A stretch of 12,383 nucleotides of DNA, taken from the NCBI GenBank assembly GCA_016758965.1, contig JAEPRB010000409.1, positions 1 through 12,383 on the forward strand, in the 5' to 3' direction. This document shows, piece by piece, positions 1 through 7,690 of the stretch; positions within the stretch are counted from its first letter, which is position 1, and each line of letters starts with the position of its first letter. The stretch comes from Circinella minor (taxonomy: Eukaryota; Mucoromycota; Mucoromycetes; Mucorales; Lichtheimiaceae). Both the position numbers and the translations under genes were made by a program. The notes under the pieces are model-generated. The model did no database searches. It saw nothing but the letters and a program-made list of their open reading frames with translations, and was not told the origin of the DNA.

Positions 1-297
1 GCCAATAGTAATAGAATATAACAAATGATAATAAAGGATAAAAATATAATTCAAAAGATACCGCTTTATTATTTGATGAGCAAGGACTATTTATATGTTT
101 TCTAATAATGATAATAACGTATATAATATGGATGACATGTAATTACAAGAAGAGGTATAAAATGTGAGTCATTACAGTAAAGTACATACTATGTTGATTA
201 CTAGAATGGCAACAGGAAGTTGACTCATAATTATAATATGTTGTGTGACAAGATTCAAAAAGGGAAATGATAGTGACATTGTTTTTAGGCTATGACA
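1..297 (-). repeat. 3' LTR of the Ty3/gypsy element (truncated by window start)
   Basis: Aligns base for base with 4989-5285 without gaps. I count 7 mismatches in 297 positions (about 97.6% identity), 4 transitions and 3 transversions. On the minus strand it starts TGTCATAGCC directly after the polypurine tract. The expected CA end lies outside the window. The pol stop codon (290-292) falls inside it. Confidence 0.95.
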
Positions 298-688
298 ATA
301 CCCCCTCCCTAGATGGTTGTACGTCCTCGAACAACATAGCAATATGACCAGCAGCTTTTAATTCTGCACGGGCAGCAGCACGGACAGTAGTAGGATGAAA
401 CCATGGAGTGGTGGGCACAGTCGAATTAATATGAATTGGGCGGAGGCGATCGGTATGAACCCAGGAACGATAGAGCTGGCCGTTTAAATCTTGCAACTGA
501 TACACATTGGTATCCAGGTTGACAGCAAGTACTTGAAAGGGGCCTTTCCAGTTATATTCAAGACTGCGCCTGTTTTCATGACGCATAAGGACGTGATCGC
601 CAACAGAAAGTTTTTGTGGTTTGAGTATGGCATCCCATTTGGCTTTATCCTTGGCAGCATTAGCAGTTAACTTTTGTTCAGCCAACAT
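290..688 (-). other. Pol: C-terminal integrase region with GPY/F module, no chromodomain
   Basis: The open 3' segment of pol after TAA 767-769. It carries a GPY/F module: GDHVLMRH, YNWKGPFQVL and then HTDRLRPI, the usual chromatin-facing end of Ty3/gypsy integrase. About 45 Ala-, Pro- and Thr-rich residues follow, ending REGVLS. No chromodomain (aromatic cage, YLVKWKG-like motif) is seen, so this is not a typical chromovirus. The last codons are encoded by the polypurine tract and the first bases of the LTR. Confidence 0.75.
301..310 (-). other. Polypurine tract for plus-strand DNA priming
   Basis: AGGGAGGGGG on the minus strand, followed by TAT and then the TG start of the 3' LTR. This is the standard position and composition of an LTR-element PPT. 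The tract lies inside the pol reading frame and is translated as part of the last residues. Confidence 0.85.
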
Positions 689-1510
689 ACGAGCTTGATG
701 TAATTGACAGACCTCTCGAGCACGACCTTTGGCAATGGCTGATTCTTGCGGTTCTTGTTCTTTGACTTACAGAAATGGAGGTAGGATATCACCAGGTAGT
801 TTGGGATCAACACCATAAACTAAGAAATAGGGGCTGTAACCATGAGTACGATGCTTACATACTCGACAAGCAAAAACGGCAGGTTGGACAAATTGGTCCT
901 AATGATGGATTTCACCATGTGCAAATTTACGTAACATCTGTTTCAAAATAGCATTGGTGCGTTCAACTTTGGAATTTGTTCTTACGTGAAAGGCACTGGT
1001 AAGTAAATGATTCACTTGCAGACGACCCAAATAGAGATTTAAGACTTTGGACATAAAATTGGCTCCTCGATCAGTCAAAATTTCATAGGGGCAAGAGAAA
1101 GGCAGCACAATTTCTTCATAAATGAAGTTTGCAATAGCTTCACCAGTGGCGTCTGGGACAGCACAAGCAATGGTCCAATTAGTGGCGTAATCAACAGCAA
1201 CAAGAAGCCAGTGATTACCATTAACAGTTGTGGGTAGTTCACTGACAAAATCCAAATGCCAACGAGAAAAAGCAGGAGGGACCGCCAATAGCTTCATAGG
1301 CACATGGTAGATCTTACAATCAGCATTAGCAGCAAGTTGACATGGAGGACAAGCAGCTAACCAACCTTGAATATCAGAACGTATATCCGGCCACTACCAG
1401 CTGTTGCGCATGAGGTCAAAAACAGTAAGATTACCAGCATGACTAACTGACTTGTGAAAATCTTGATCCAGATCTGCATGACGAACAAATAAAACAAAAT
1501 GGACTTCTTG
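560..1510 (-). other. Pol: integrase (HHCC zinc finger, DDE core), interrupted
   Basis: N-terminal HHCC zinc binding: two His in DFHKSVSHAG and two Cys in ACPPCQ (codons at 1349-1351 and 1340-1342), interrupted by TAG 1394-1396 inside SW-stop-WPDI where Trp is expected. Core: Asp in RWHLDFVSELP (1250-1252), Asp in ILTDRGANF (1070-1072) and Glu in SKVERTN (962-964), with 35 residues between the last two, the retroviral D,D-35-E spacing. TAG 899-901 replaces a probable Trp after the core and TAA 767-769 a probable Gln further on. It would insert the cDNA into the host genome. Confidence 0.9.
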
Positions 1511-1786
1511 AATCTGGTTACCATTTTTCACCAAACGAAAAATTTGCTGATTCTGAACCACAAATTTGTCTTTATGTTTACTCAAGAGATCTTTGTACAT
1601 AGGAGGCCATTTGTCTTCATCCAATGCATAAAACATGGGCCAATCTGATTCTTGAATGGATTGAACAGCATATAAAAACTCAGGTTCCATGGATTTTTCT
1701 TGGGTGATACAAGCAGAACCATCCCTTCTTGATAATAGATCAGGAACATGATTATCACGACCAGGTTTATACTAAATATCCGGATC

Positions 1787-2095
1787 ATATAATTCCAATT
1801 CAGCAATCCATTGGGTTAAACGTGGAGTAGGCTTAGTTTGTATGCGAAAATATTTGAGTGGGTGGTGGTCAGAAAAAACTGTGTAATGACGACCATCCAC
1901 AAAACACCGCCAAGTGCGTAAAGCATTTAGAATCGCTAACAATTCTCGTTCTTGAGCAGGATAGTTTCGTTCAGCAGTGGATAACTTTTTGGACTCATAT
2001 GCCAATGGATGAAGATGACCATCTGACCCCTTTTGTAGCAAAACGCCACCAACAGCAAAATCTGATGAGTCAACCTTAATAACATATGGTTCTTC
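1787..2095 (-). other. Pol: RNase H domain
   Basis: Ty3/gypsy-type RNase H directly after the RT thumb. Visible are YVIKVDSSDFAVGGVL (catalytic Asp at about 2071), AERNYPAQERELLAI (catalytic Glu) and FSDHHPLKYF (catalytic Asp of the usual TDHxxL motif). The open piece ends at TAG 1772-1774, where a Gln would be expected (DPDI-stop-YKPG), a few residues past the domain. Catalytic residues look intact. It would degrade the RNA template. Confidence 0.88.
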
Positions 2096-2249
2096 TGGAT
2101 TGGGAGCGACTAAAATGGGAGCGTCACACAGGCGGGTCTTGATTTCATCAAAAGTGGCTTGGCACTCTGGAGTCCACGCAATACTTCTTTTCTTTATTCC
2201 TGTTCCTTTTGTTAAATCAGTCAAAACAGAACTTAACAATGAGAATCCA

Positions 2250-3085
2250 CGAATCCACTGGCGGAAATGCGACGCTAGACCAATAAATTGACGAACCTCT
2301 TGAACATTTTTACAAATGGGCCAGTCTTGAATCGCCTTCACCTTTTTTTTGGAAGGTAGAATACCAGCAGCAGTAACGTGATACCCAACAAAGTCCAACT
2401 CGGTTTTGAAAAATTCGCACTTCTTTTTATTAGCAATAATCTTGTTTTCTTGGAAACGACGCAATACTTCTCGGACGTGACGTTCATGGTCTTCATGAGT
2501 TGGGCTCATAATCAAGATATCATTGAGATACACCATAGCGAACTTATCAAGACAATCACCAAGGGACCTTGTTCATTCATTTTTGAAAAACAGAAGGCGA
2601 GTTCTTCAGGCCAAAACTCAAAACCAACCATTCAAAGGAACCATATCATGTGTTGAATGCTGTTTTTTTGACGTCTTCCTCCCAGATCTTAAGCTGGTAA
2701 TATCCTGACTTCAAATCAAGTTTCGAGAAGTATTGCATACCATGAAGACGTTCCAGACACTCGTCAATACGTGGGAGCGGCATGTCAATCCTTTTAGTCA
2801 CACAATTAGTCGCCCTATAATCAATACAGAGTCTCAATGCCGGTGGTGTTCCAGACGATGGATCGCCTGCCTTGTGAACGAATAAAATGGGAGCTCCCCA
2901 TGGCAACGAACTCGGATGAATAAGACGTAGATCTAACAACTCGTTCAACTGCCTTTTCAATTCATCTAATTCTAAGGGACTCATTTTGTATGGTGGGCAA
3001 GAGATAGAAGCAGTATCGCCTATATCAATTATATGTTCGATTCCGTGATCTGGTGGTAACCCAGGTAATGTGTCTTGAAAGACAT
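2250..3085 (-). other. Pol: reverse transcriptase domain, catalytic motif damaged
   Basis: Fingers and palm motifs are visible: [14 protein letters not shown], then [22 protein letters not shown] (first catalytic Asp), and after the damaged stretch EWLVL, VYLNDILI and FLGYH-like FVGYHV. Two TGA stops (2646-2648, replacing the Arg of the usual TRYG, and 2577-2579) and a one-base insertion at 2563-2565 break it. The YxDD box reads YLND: its first Asp codon (2522-2524) is AAT, so catalysis would fail even if the frame were open. Confidence 0.88.
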
Positions 3086-3339
3086 CAGGAAATTCCACCA
3101 TCAGTTTTTCACCATCGTAGGTCAAAGCAATACTATCATTGTTATTATTGGGATGGACATAACAAACAAACATATCGTCAATCCTCTTGCAGCATTCCAA
3201 ACGCTGAACTTGACGATGTGAAATGAGGTAAGCTAATTCAGGAACTTGACAAGTATGGAGAGGATGAAGGATGTAATCTTGACTATTCTTGATAATTTTC
3301 CATGTATCTAGATCCCAATCAGGTATCGGTTGAACTTGC

Positions 3340-3600
3340 TCGAGCCAATCACGCCCTAGGATGATATCGAACTTGGTGTCAAGGATATAAGCATCAGTTT
3401 GGTGTTTATAACCTTGTGCATCCAATAGAAGAGTAACTTGTTGATTGATCGCCAATACATGACCACCAGCCGTTTCCACTTCACGATTTGGGACTAAGCG
3501 AGTTGATAAACCAGCAGCAATTCGTGGAGCTACATAACACCCACTTGCACCTGAATCCACCATAACATTCACAGAGCAACCATTACACAACATTAAATAC
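3340..3600 (-). other. Pol: aspartic protease domain
   Basis: Retropepsin-like protease. The catalytic DSGA motif is at about 3546-3557 (VMVDSGASG), followed about 65 residues later by ILGRDWL, the Ile-Leu-Gly-Arg motif near the end of the fold. This piece has no internal stop and its catalytic residues look intact. It would mature Gag and Pol within the particle. Confidence 0.85.
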
Positions 3601-3783
3601 AGTGGCAAATCAGTTTCTTTTATTAATAATAATGAATCAAAATATTTTCTATCTTCTTCTAAAGTTTGTTGTAACACTGACGATTCTGCGTTATAATCAT
3701 CTGATAAATTAATCAAGTCGCCTTTGGGCACCATGGATGAAACAGGCTGGACCATATTAATGGATTGGTTAAAGGATGGAATT

Positions 3784-3830
3784 GCGCGCAAAGGGGCTCC
3801 TTTTAATCCCGACGCGCTTGGCCTTTTCCC
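3784..3830 (-). promoter_or_regulatory. Candidate -1 programmed frameshift site (gag/pol)
   Basis: The minus strand reads G GGA AAA (3830-3824) in the gag frame, a canonical X XXY YYZ slippery heptamer. The pol frame is the -1 frame, open through this point into protease. The gag stop TAA lies 18 nt after the heptamer. Six nt downstream GCGCG (3817-3813) can pair with CGCGC (3788-3784), enclosing a second hairpin AAAGG/CCTTT (3803-3799 with 3794-3790). Heptamer, spacer and stem match known -1 sites. Function is inferred. Confidence 0.7.
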
Positions 3831-4936
3831 TGGAACCAGCGACCTTGACCTTGACCTTGACCTTGATGACCTTGTTGGTTAATGTAACGGCCTTGATTGT
3901 TGGATCGGCGAGGCGAAGAACAAGTACGAGCAATATGACCAACACCACCGTAATTGTAGCATTCTTTGTCATGATCATGACTTTCGCATTGATTGCCTTG
4001 TGAATGCCAATTGAAACTATCACGACCAGATGAGTGCCACTGTCTTGGTCCTCTTGTATGAATAGCATCTAGGTCCATTGGGGCAACACCAGAGGTACGT
4101 AAATATTCAGGGGTCAACTGATGTTGAATTGGATGTTGCGGTTGGGGAGGAAAACGAGAAGCTTCACCCAAAATAGTTTGACTATGTTGCTGAGCAGCTT
4201 CTACTGCTAGCGCCAAATTCATAGCTACATCTGGTGTTTCAGGAAAACGAGTCATGACTTGTAATCAGATTTGAGGATGTAGACCACGTTGAAAACGATC
4301 CAAAGCTTCTTCTTCTCCCATCGTAGGTATGGATGACCAAGATGCTTAGAACTGAGTCACATAGTCAGCCACAGTACCAGTTTGGACCAATGCTGCCCAA
4401 TGATCACGAGCCAATTGTCGATGATTAGGAGGACTAAAATTCGCCAAAAAACGTTTCTTGAAGTCCACCTAGTCATCATTAGCATGTAACAATTCTTGTT
4501 GGCACCACCACGTATCAGCCTCTTCCCGAAATAAGGTAGCAGTATAGTCAATCCAACGAGTTTGTTCCAATTCCACCATTTCTAGGTAACGTTCCACAGA
4601 GCGTATCCAACCAATTGCGGCATCCAAATTGTGATCACCATGATATGTGTCAGGTTCACACACACGCATGTGGAAACTAAAACTAGGCTCTTGTTTTGAT
4701 TTATTTTCTTACGGTTTATCTATTTTTTGTTGTTCTAATAATGCGTTTAAGGCCTGCATAATCAATGCATTTTGTTTTGCTAATTCTTCATTCATTTTTG
4801 GGAATGGAGGGTCAAAAGTGATTTCTTGTTTTGTCATAGTAAAATTTTCTTTGTCTTCGTCGATTAATTAGTCAATAGGGTTTGTATGATAGTTTTGGAA
4901 ATTAGGATTCTTGTATGGATTCTTGTTATTAGACAT
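3803..4936 (-). pseudogene. gag: Gag, structural protein of the Ty3/gypsy element, 5 premature stops
   Basis: One frame runs from ATG 4936-4934, 20 nt after the LTR, to TAA 3805-3803, about 377 codons. The first ~70 codons include a helical, coiled-coil-like stretch around KMNEELAKQNALIMQ. A retrotransposon Gag domain follows (WIRSVERYLE, then FKKRFLANF and DYVTQF), then a C-terminal zinc knuckle and a Gln-Gly-rich tail ([11 protein letters not shown]) of the RNA-binding type. Premature stops are at 4868-4870, 4709-4711, 4469-4471, 4346-4348 and 4265-4267, all without frame change. The knuckle reads CYNYGGVGHIARTC: the second Cys of CX2CX4HX4C is Tyr. Gag would form the virus-like particle. 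This copy is non-functional. Confidence 0.88.
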
Positions 4937-4939
4937 AAA

Positions 4940-4954
4940 CCTCTGTTGCTACCA
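4940..4954 (-). other. Candidate tRNA primer-binding site
   Basis: On the minus strand TGGTAGCAACAGAGG begins two bases after the CA end of the 5' LTR, the expected PBS location. TGG pairs with the CCA tail of a tRNA, and the first seven bases match the start of the initiator-Met PBS known from yeast Ty elements (TGGTAGC). The match then stops, so the primer tRNA is not identified. Confidence 0.5.
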
Positions 4955-5075
4955 GTTGTCGTAATAAATTGGGCGGATCAATACCTTAGCGAATAGTAAT
5001 AGAATATAACAAATGATAATAAAGGATAAAAATATAATTCAAAAGATACTGCTTTATTATTTGATGAGCAAGGAC

Positions 5076-5083
5076 TATTTATA
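5076..5083 (-). promoter_or_regulatory. LTR TATA box (TATAAATA)
   Basis: TATAAATA on the minus strand of the 5' LTR, conserved in the other LTR at 88-95. It is a plausible pol II core promoter for the genomic transcript. An AATAAA (minus strand, 5053-5058) lies about 20 nt downstream and may be the polyadenylation signal used in the 3' LTR. Assignment is by motif and position only. Confidence 0.55.
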
Positions 5084-5152
5084 TGTTTTCTAATAATGAT
5101 AATAACGTATATAATATGGATGACATGTAATTACAAGAAGAGGTATAAAATG

Positions 5153-5215
5153 TGAGTCATTGCAGTAAAGTACATACTATGATGATTACTAGAATGGCAA
5201 CAGGAAGTTGACTCA
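5153..5215 (-). promoter_or_regulatory. Paired TGACTCA (Gcn4/AP-1-type) sites in LTR U3
   Basis: Two 7-bp TGASTCA motifs at 5153-5159 and 5209-5215, in opposite orientations 56 bp apart, upstream of the LTR TATA box. Both are identical in the 3' LTR (165-171 and 221-227). TGACTCA is the binding consensus of bZIP factors such as yeast Gcn4. Regulation by such a factor is inferred. Confidence 0.45.
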
Positions 5216-5447
5216 TAATTATAATATGTAGTGTGATAAGATTCAAAAAGGGAAATGATAGTGACATTGTTTTTAGGCTATGGCACTTTTAACGTACTTT
5301 GTATAAGGAATCTTCCCGATATAAATTATGAGTATATATCTTCTCTATTTTTATATATATTATCTATTTGCACGTTTATTACAGACATCACATATCTGTT
5401 TTTTTTTATTATTTTATTTCATTGTATCACTGTATATGTTATTGAAC

Positions 5448-5844
5448 ATGGAAAGCTCAGCTCTTACTCATAGAGAAATATGTGAAACTGTCAAAGTCAC
5501 TGAAGGAGAAGATCCATTCATTGGTATGTTTGTGTAATATTTTTTTATTTTTAGAATATTACTCTAATATTTTAATAGAAGAATTTGTTAGAACACTGGA
5601 TTCCATGCGGCAGGGAAAACATTATGAACCAGTTGGTGAGCTTCCTGTTGTCAAAGAAATTCAAAAGATTATGGAGCATATGGAGCACCTTCAAAAAGAA
5701 GTTATAAGGTTAAATGAAAATAAAAGATGGGTACAAACAAAATGGGACAAAGAGGATAAGGAAATCAAGGAGGCAATAAAGCAATGTGCAATTGAAAGAA
5801 AAGGTTATGGTAGAACTATGGTTCCAGCATCTACAATGCATTGA
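5448..5844 (+). CDS. Small coiled-coil-like protein, one intron, function unknown
   Basis: I do not recognise this protein. Exon 1 is 5448-5523 and exon 2 starts at 5579. The 55-nt intron 5524-5578 begins GTATGT, ends AATAG and holds a CTAAT that could be the branch site. Splicing joins the two frames in phase 1 and gives 113 residues. An in-frame ATG at 5436 is an alternative start. The middle is strongly helical and charged (EIQKIMEHMEHLQKEVIRL, then Lys/Glu-rich WDKEDKEIKEAIKQ), likely a coiled coil. After TGA 5842-5844 the same frame continues 26 codons (WVQEYIKTQEG...) to TAA 5923-5925 in the same style, so the TGA may be a mutation and the gene a pseudogene. It lies 160 bp right of the retroelement and shares strand with the HTH and DDE genes. 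Confidence 0.5.
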
Positions 5845-6180
5845 TGGGTGCAGGAGTACATAAAAACCCAGGAAGGGCAAGAGGCACTGAAACAAAATCA
5901 TGCTATGGCTATAGTTAAAAATTAAATATCTATCTCTCCCGTTATAATTGTTTTCACTGCCTTTTTACTTTTTTCTTGTAAATATTTTTTTTCAATCATT
6001 ACATATATTGGATAAGACAATACAAAAGACTATACAATATTTGTACCACAAAGAAATAACCATTACTTATTGCTACTGGTCAATATATCTTCCATTAAAA
6101 AAAATTGAGCAATTTATATCCCGAGAAGTTTATTTAAACAACACAGAATCGCGTCTTATTACATTTTGTACATCTTTATC

Positions 6181-6619
6181 ATGAACTATACACAAGTCAA
6201 TGTTTCAAATTCAATAAACCCTACTTCCTTTGGGATGGGATTTGAAAATCCAGATTTACTACATCCTGACATGCTATACCAAATGTCTTAAGGCGCATTG
6301 GATCCAATGGTTTTTAGTAAGTTCATACAATTTATGATTATGAAATAATAGTATATATTTTTTGGCTGTATAATTACTTATGAAAAAGAAATGCTTTTAT
6401 TTAGACCATTTGATCCAAAGTCAAGAGTCCCTAAGGCCCATGTCCCCTCTCTAGGCTGATGTTGTGTCAACAAGAAAATACACAACACAGCAGGAGAGAG
6501 AGCTAGTCATCTGGTTGTATTTTGATAACCCTATACGAACAACAATTCGTGAAGTGGCTACCCTCACTAATATAACAAAATCTTCGGTGGGGTTATACAC
6601 ACAACATGAAAAACAATGA
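6181..6619 (+). pseudogene. Helix-turn-helix protein, Tc1/paired-like, two premature stops, one intron
   Basis: Exon 1 is 6181-6316 from ATG. The 88-nt intron 6317-6404 runs GTAAGT to TTTAG. Exon 2 is 6405-6619. Splicing is phase 1 and gives about 116 codons. In-frame stops interrupt it: TAA 6289-6291 and TAG 6452-6454, each one transition from a Gln codon. Exon 2 encodes RKYTTQQERELVIWLYF followed by TIREVATLTNITKSSVG, which looks like the N-terminal helix-turn-helix of a Tc1-type transposase. No DDE catalytic domain follows. It resembles the HTH gene at 6878-7342, including the same intron junction. The 3' end is uncertain because the protein leaves the HTH abruptly at about 6590. Confidence 0.5.
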
Positions 6620-6814
6620 AGAATTTTGCTAGGTTTACCTGTCTTTACAAATAAAATTTTTTAAAAAATAATGGCTAGATTAATTTGTTTTAATTATGGA
6701 TAAGTGATAATATATATAATATATGAACGTGTGGGACTTATTTAAATTGTGGATGGATGATAATATGTTGACGAGTGGAGTTTGTAGCACAATTTGGCTC
6801 AGATCATATAAATA

Positions 6815-6822
6815 TATAAAAG
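6815..6822 (+). promoter_or_regulatory. TATAAAAG core promoter of second HTH gene
   Basis: TATAAAAG lies 56 nt before ATG 6878 and is followed by a CT-rich leader (ACTTCTTTC). The same layout is seen before the DDE gene at 7622-7629. By motif and spacing only. Confidence 0.45.
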
Positions 6823-6877
6823 TGGGATTTGCACATGGCCAAGACAACTTCTTTCTTATTTTTTTTTAAAAAAATAA

Positions 6878-7342
6878 ATGCCATACTTATATTCCCGCAT
6901 ACATTTTATTATTGCCGCTCTACAAATTAAAGGTGTGTTCTATCCATATCGCTGTTTTTCTATTTTTTAACAATGAATTTTACTTATAGACCATGTTCAA
7001 GATGATCCTTTTGGATATAGATTATTGCTTCATCACAACCAGTTTCTTATATATGATCTAGAAGCATGGGAGCTCTATGATGAAATTTACCACCGACAAC
7101 GGGTCAAACTGCCTGTGAGGATGAAACAACAAATAGCTCAAATATATTTCAAAGAACATATCCCAAAGATTAATATTGCTACAAAGCTCAACGTATCAAG
7201 AAGAGCTGTTTGTCGAGTTTTAGCCGAGTGGAATGAAATTGGCCGGGCCTTTCATCTTCTGGAAAACCGCTTGTGGATTAATGGTTGCAATGCTAATGAA
7301 GAAATATATATTAGTTTAAAGTGTCTACTGGATCTTTTATAA
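6878..7342 (+). CDS. Helix-turn-helix protein, Tc1-transposase N-terminus only, one intron
   Basis: Exon 1 is 6878-6932 (ATG, 18 codons plus one base). The 57-nt intron 6933-6989 begins GTGTGT, holds TTTTTTAAC as a likely branch region and ends TTATAG. Exon 2 is 6990-7342, ending TAA. Splicing is in frame and gives 135 residues. The centre reads VRMKQQIAQIYFKEHIP then INIATKLNVSRRAVCRVL, a helix-turn-helix of the type that opens Tc1/mariner transposases, followed by a leucine-rich end. The catalytic domain is absent: the protein stops just where the linker to the DDE core would start. It has its own TATA box and no internal stop, so it may be expressed as a DNA-binding protein alone. Equally it may be a broken transposase. 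Confidence 0.5.
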
Positions 7343-7690
7343 ACTTGTATTAATTGTCCCTACTTAATTTATATTTATACACCTTTTTTTAAAACTACTT
7401 TTATATTAAAACCGACTTTCATAATAAAATATAAGTAAAAGCTGTTAGCAGTTTCGCAAAAAAAAAAAAGAAACCACTTTTTAATATTCTCTTCTTGATA
7501 CATCTTGTGAATTGGATATAAAAAACATGATGTGATTAGAAGATTAACGGCGAACAATCCTATGTTTAATTATGCTGCCTTTAAAAAAAATTGCTGTCCA
7601 GTCTAGTGTAATCATAAAAAGTATAAAAGCAAACACCTCTCTACTTCAACTTATACTCCCATTTTTATTCATTTTCAATTAATTATAATT
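7343..7690 (+). other. Intergenic: candidate 3' UTR of the HTH gene and promoter of the DDE gene
   Basis: AT-rich, with no coding signal linking the upstream HTH gene to the downstream DDE gene in any frame. Part of it (about 7399-7480) resembles the sequence after the DDE gene (about 8487-8557): a CCGACTTTCATAATAAAATA-like block, then an A-run and GAAACCACTTT. The right part carries a TATAAAAG box. Confidence 0.4.
7622..7629 (+). promoter_or_regulatory. TATAAAAG core promoter of DDE gene
   Basis: TATAAAAG lies 69 nt before ATG 7691, followed by a CT-rich leader (CACCTCTCTACTTCAAC), an arrangement typical of fungal pol II promoters. It suggests the DDE gene is transcribed on its own rather than as the tail of the HTH gene. 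Confidence 0.5.

Larger units (their letters stand above)
290..3823 (-). pseudogene. pol: Pol polyprotein of the Ty3/gypsy element, multiple stops and one frameshift
   Basis: Read in the -1 frame after the gag slippery site, pol encodes protease, reverse transcriptase, RNase H and integrase in Ty3/gypsy order. In-frame stops are at 2646-2648, 2577-2579, 1772-1774, 1394-1396, 899-901 and 767-769. One extra base in the GGG run at 2563-2565 shifts the frame within RT, after which the original reading continues to the end. There is no separate start codon: upstream of 3791 the frame is open back to the heptamer, supporting a Gag-Pol fusion. The natural end is TAG 290-292, inside the 3' LTR. Each open piece is well conserved, so the gene died relatively recently, but no intact polyprotein can be made. 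Confidence 0.92.
1..5285 (-). mobile_element. Ty3/gypsy LTR retrotransposon, decayed, 3' end cut by window
   Basis: The element lies on the minus strand, bounded by two direct LTR copies. Order in its own direction: 5' LTR, candidate PBS, gag, pol with protease-RT-RNase H-integrase, polypurine tract, 3' LTR. Integrase after RNase H is the Ty3/gypsy (Metaviridae) order and separates it from Ty1/copia. No chromodomain is visible after the integrase GPF module. By alignment with the complete LTR, about 32 bases of the 3' LTR lie left of the window, giving an element of about 5.3 kb. It cannot be autonomous: 11 premature stops and one frameshift interrupt gag-pol. The target-site duplication cannot be checked because the left flank is missing. 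Confidence 0.95.
4957..5285 (-). repeat. 5' LTR of the Ty3/gypsy element (complete, 329 bp)
   Basis: On the minus strand it begins TGCCATAGCC at 5285 and ends TACGACA at 4957, giving the canonical TG...CA limits. The right edge is where similarity to 1-297 stops. The left edge is inferred from the CA end followed two bases later by a TGGTAGC primer-site-like sequence. It holds a TATAAATA box, an AATAAA and two TGACTCA motifs. Confidence 0.9.

Noticed and set aside
1..4. Window start as the true left end of the retroelement
   Set aside because: The other LTR continues 32 bases further to a CA end and the primer site, so the left LTR is merely cut by the window.
1858..2708. Several plus-strand open frames opposite pol
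   Set aside because: They are antisense to conserved RT and RNase H motifs and have no features of their own.
3769..4068. Open frames on both strands over the gag tail
   Set aside because: They mirror the GACCTT repeat encoding the Gln-Gly tail and are shadows of gag.
767..4870. Alternative genetic code with TAA/TAG reassigned, to explain stops in gag-pol
   Set aside because: All three stop codons occur, and the residues expected at them are Gln, Trp and Arg, so no single reassignment fits. An RT frameshift and YLND show real decay.
5948..6184. 78-codon plus-strand open frame just before the first HTH gene
   Set aside because: Hydrophobic, low-complexity translation of AT-rich DNA with no domain. 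Its end overlaps the ATG of the HTH gene by chance (ATGA).
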